Assembly (NCBI GenBank): GCA_026874595.1
Contig: CM049306.1
Span: 30,247,519-30,311,518 of the forward strand
Length of the DNA stretch: 64,000 nucleotides
From: Sipunculus nudus
Lineage: Eukaryota; Annelida; Sipuncula; Golfingiida; Sipunculidae
Direction: 5' to 3'
Positions 61,823-64,000 of this stretch are shown here, one piece after another. The first letter of the stretch is position 1, and each line of letters starts with the position of its first letter. Below the pieces are notes generated by a model that worked only from the letters and a program-made list of their open reading frames with translations, was not told the origin of the DNA and did no database searches. A program made the translations under genes and the position numbers.

Positions 61823-64000
61823 GTAATCTTTAAAATATTAGCTCTGCATTATATAAAATCAGTCAAGTATGTTCATCTCCAGCACATGGTTCAGACATAT
61901 GTACCTTAAACTAGTGGCCCATGTACACTCAAGTAGGTGATATATCACTTGACGCCATGACACATAAATATATACGTCACAGTGACTTAGAGTCTAAACT
62001 GCTGAGACCTATGTTTTCGTCCAGTAACTCACAGAAAATAGGTCACACTGACATGAATTCTAGATTTCGTAGAGGACCTGGCATGATTTGCCAGCCTGTC
62101 ACATTTGCACATCAAGGATACATGTGATTTGTCCAATGCTTAATATAGACCAATGGCTAGGCAGTAATCTCAGACCCTTATAAAAACATACAAGAATATA
62201 AAAATTACGAAGCGAAGCTCACACGTGAATGCGAGAAGTACCAAAGAGTGGAAAGTCCCTCCCAAGGTGAATGGATTAAAAAAATGCATTGGACAGGTTT
62301 AGGCTCATGTTAATTAAATCGATACATGTTTTAATAAATAACACTTTTCTTGCTGTGAATATAGAAAAAATGTAAAGTTACACAAATGACGAAATGACCA
62401 TGGTTTACTATATACATGCTTATAAACCAGGTAAGAAACATGCAATCTCTGAGACTGTGTAAAGAAGAAGTCTGTAATTCTGTTATTACACATTCTATTC
62501 TTCACAATCAATACATATATACAGGCTGTACACACCTGTAACTAGGTAAGCTACTTGTGACTTATAGTTTGCCCACGCTGTACTTATGCTGTTCTGCTTG
62601 CATTGTGTTATGATGAAAAGTGGCTCAAACTTTTAAGCAAGCAAGCTTGCCGAGGTCACAGTCAAATGTTGTTAAATACAGTTTCTATTGGTTTTTGCTT
62701 ATGCAAAGAGTCAGGCCTACTTTGCGTTAAGGGTGAATGGTGACAATCACTGACGATTGGTAATGTGTCTATTCGATCAAATTATTAAGATTAATTTAAA
62801 TCAGTGATGTTTGAGAAGAAAAGTATGGATATATTTTATTCAGTATTATGGAGATAATTTGTTTAGGCTCCGAATGCTATGTTTCCATGAATGCGAGAGC
62901 GAACGCGAAGGCAATACGTGTCGCGACCCGTTCGCGTGTTGCGTTTCCATATAAGCAACGCGACACACGATTTCTAGTCCTATCTGCACAATAACATAGA
63001 AGATTTTGTTGTTTTCATTTGGTAACATGTCAGATGTTTACAGGAGAGCATGTATATTAGCCAAAAGCTACATTGTAATCCTCTTAAAATAAATATGTTC
63101 AAACCAAGAAATTTAGGTTTCATTTGGTGAATTTTGTATTTTAGAATTAAAGGGATGTTCGAATCAGTATTTATCTGAAAATAATGAAAATGTCGCTCGA
63201 CGTATTTAAAGTTACTTTCCCTCTACGTCTTGCATTTCCATTGTCACACGTTGCTAAGCATTTAAAAGTCATTGTGATAGAGAGATGCGGCATCGTATTA
63301 ACAGTAAATGTCCTTTCATTTATGAATTCTACCAATCTCTCCACATCACCGTCAATGAACATCACCTGTGTCTTCAGCATGCTGGCATTTCTTCAAGCAC
63401 AGGGAAGCCCCCCTCCCTTCCTGATGTAACTTAAACGAAATCGCGCCGTCTGCCCAGGAACACCACGGATCATAGTCCGGGATGATCCATGTTGCTATCC
63501 GTGAATGTGTAAAAGTTCCCACGCGAATGCCTCGCGACAGGCCACTGAATCGCTACCCGGCGCGATACAGAAAATCGCGCTCGCGCTCACGGAGTCGCAT
63601 ATGGAAACGCTCTAGTGACATTATCATAGAAGCGAATTTTATCGCGCTCGCGTTAGCTCTTGCGCTTATGGAAACGCAGCTTAAGTTGGATAAAACACGG
63701 CGGGGATTGAACACACACTGATACCTGAACCAATCACAGAACCTAACCACATGACTGTCGTGCCCTATGCATAATCCGACATGATCTATGCATAAGCAAT
63801 GATAATCCTATGAGGATTTTGTTTGGTCCATCATAGGCATAGCTACTAGAGGGTGTCATCCTATACTGTTATTAAACTGAAACAGTTTTAAGTAGGGCCT
63901 GGGCCATACAAATACAGCTGCAGCTTTGTGAACTTATTTTGCAAAAGATTTTGGCACATTCTGACAATTCACGATATATGGATGCCCCTTAAAAATTTGT
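61823..64000. other. Right-hand end: intron of GLA-like gene 2
   Basis: Presumed intron 6. I looked for the next exon (an IGN-GLS motif after an acceptor) and did not find it. A decayed AGGTCACAGTGAC-type repeat lies near 61975-62060 and the GCGTTTCCAT element at 62876-63680. Confidence 0.5.
62876..63680. mobile_element. TIR element with doubled GCGTTTCCAT ends (~805 bp)
   Basis: The left end GCTATGTTTCCATGAATGCG and the right end (complement GCTGCGTTTCCATAAGCGCA) are imperfect inverted copies running into GCGAACGCGA-like sequence. Each arm has a second GTTTCCATAT copy 62-67 bp inside. The middle has no clear transposase. The class is uncertain; TIRs of this kind occur in Harbinger/ISL2EU-like elements. 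No target duplication is certain. Confidence 0.6.

Overview
This is animal nuclear DNA: AT-rich, with intron-split genes bounded by GT..AG, long (TA)n microsatellites, homopolymer G/C runs and many short DNA-transposon relics. The repeat types (tandem ~140-bp monomers ending in GACGGACAGACGG tails, TACAGTGAAAC-ended elements, GACTCG arrays) and an orphan somatomedin-B receptor suggest a lophotrochozoan, most likely a bivalve mollusc. That placement is inference; no species can be read from the window.

Layout. (1) 3630-16328, minus strand: ten 5' coding exons of the Acinus gene (ACIN1), starting with its SAP domain and running through an acidic/lysine-rich part into an Arg/Ser domain. The RRM and C-terminal exons lie beyond the left edge. 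Its introns carry a MULE-like element with 9-bp target duplication, a hAT MITE with a perfect 8-bp duplication, and smaller TIR elements. (2) 16.4-21.4 kb: intergenic, with one possible promoter plus first exon on the plus strand. (3) 21967-24381, minus strand: an intronless 804-residue secretin/adhesion-type seven-helix receptor with an N-terminal somatomedin-B domain. (4) 24.4-36 kb: intergenic, with an almost perfect 1,239-bp tandem duplication followed by a repeat-rich mobile element, and a possible two-exon gene fragment near 26.3-26.9 kb. (5) 37516-53109 minus and 55670-61822 plus (continuing past the right edge): a head-to-head pair of glycoside hydrolase family 27 genes. Both carry the Glu/Leu-type substrate loop of alpha-galactosidase A rather than that of alpha-N-acetylgalactosaminidase, and their introns sit where human GLA introns do, as I recall that gene structure.

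The two GH27 copies differ in state. The minus-strand copy is complete and keeps its catalytic residues but has an in-frame TAA at codon 110. The plus-strand copy is open in the window but has changed residues lining the substrate pocket. The other genes have no evident functional link to one another. I did not find a clearly new biological system. The best leads are the broken/modified GLA pair, the SMB receptor, the orphan exons and the recent 1.2-kb duplication.
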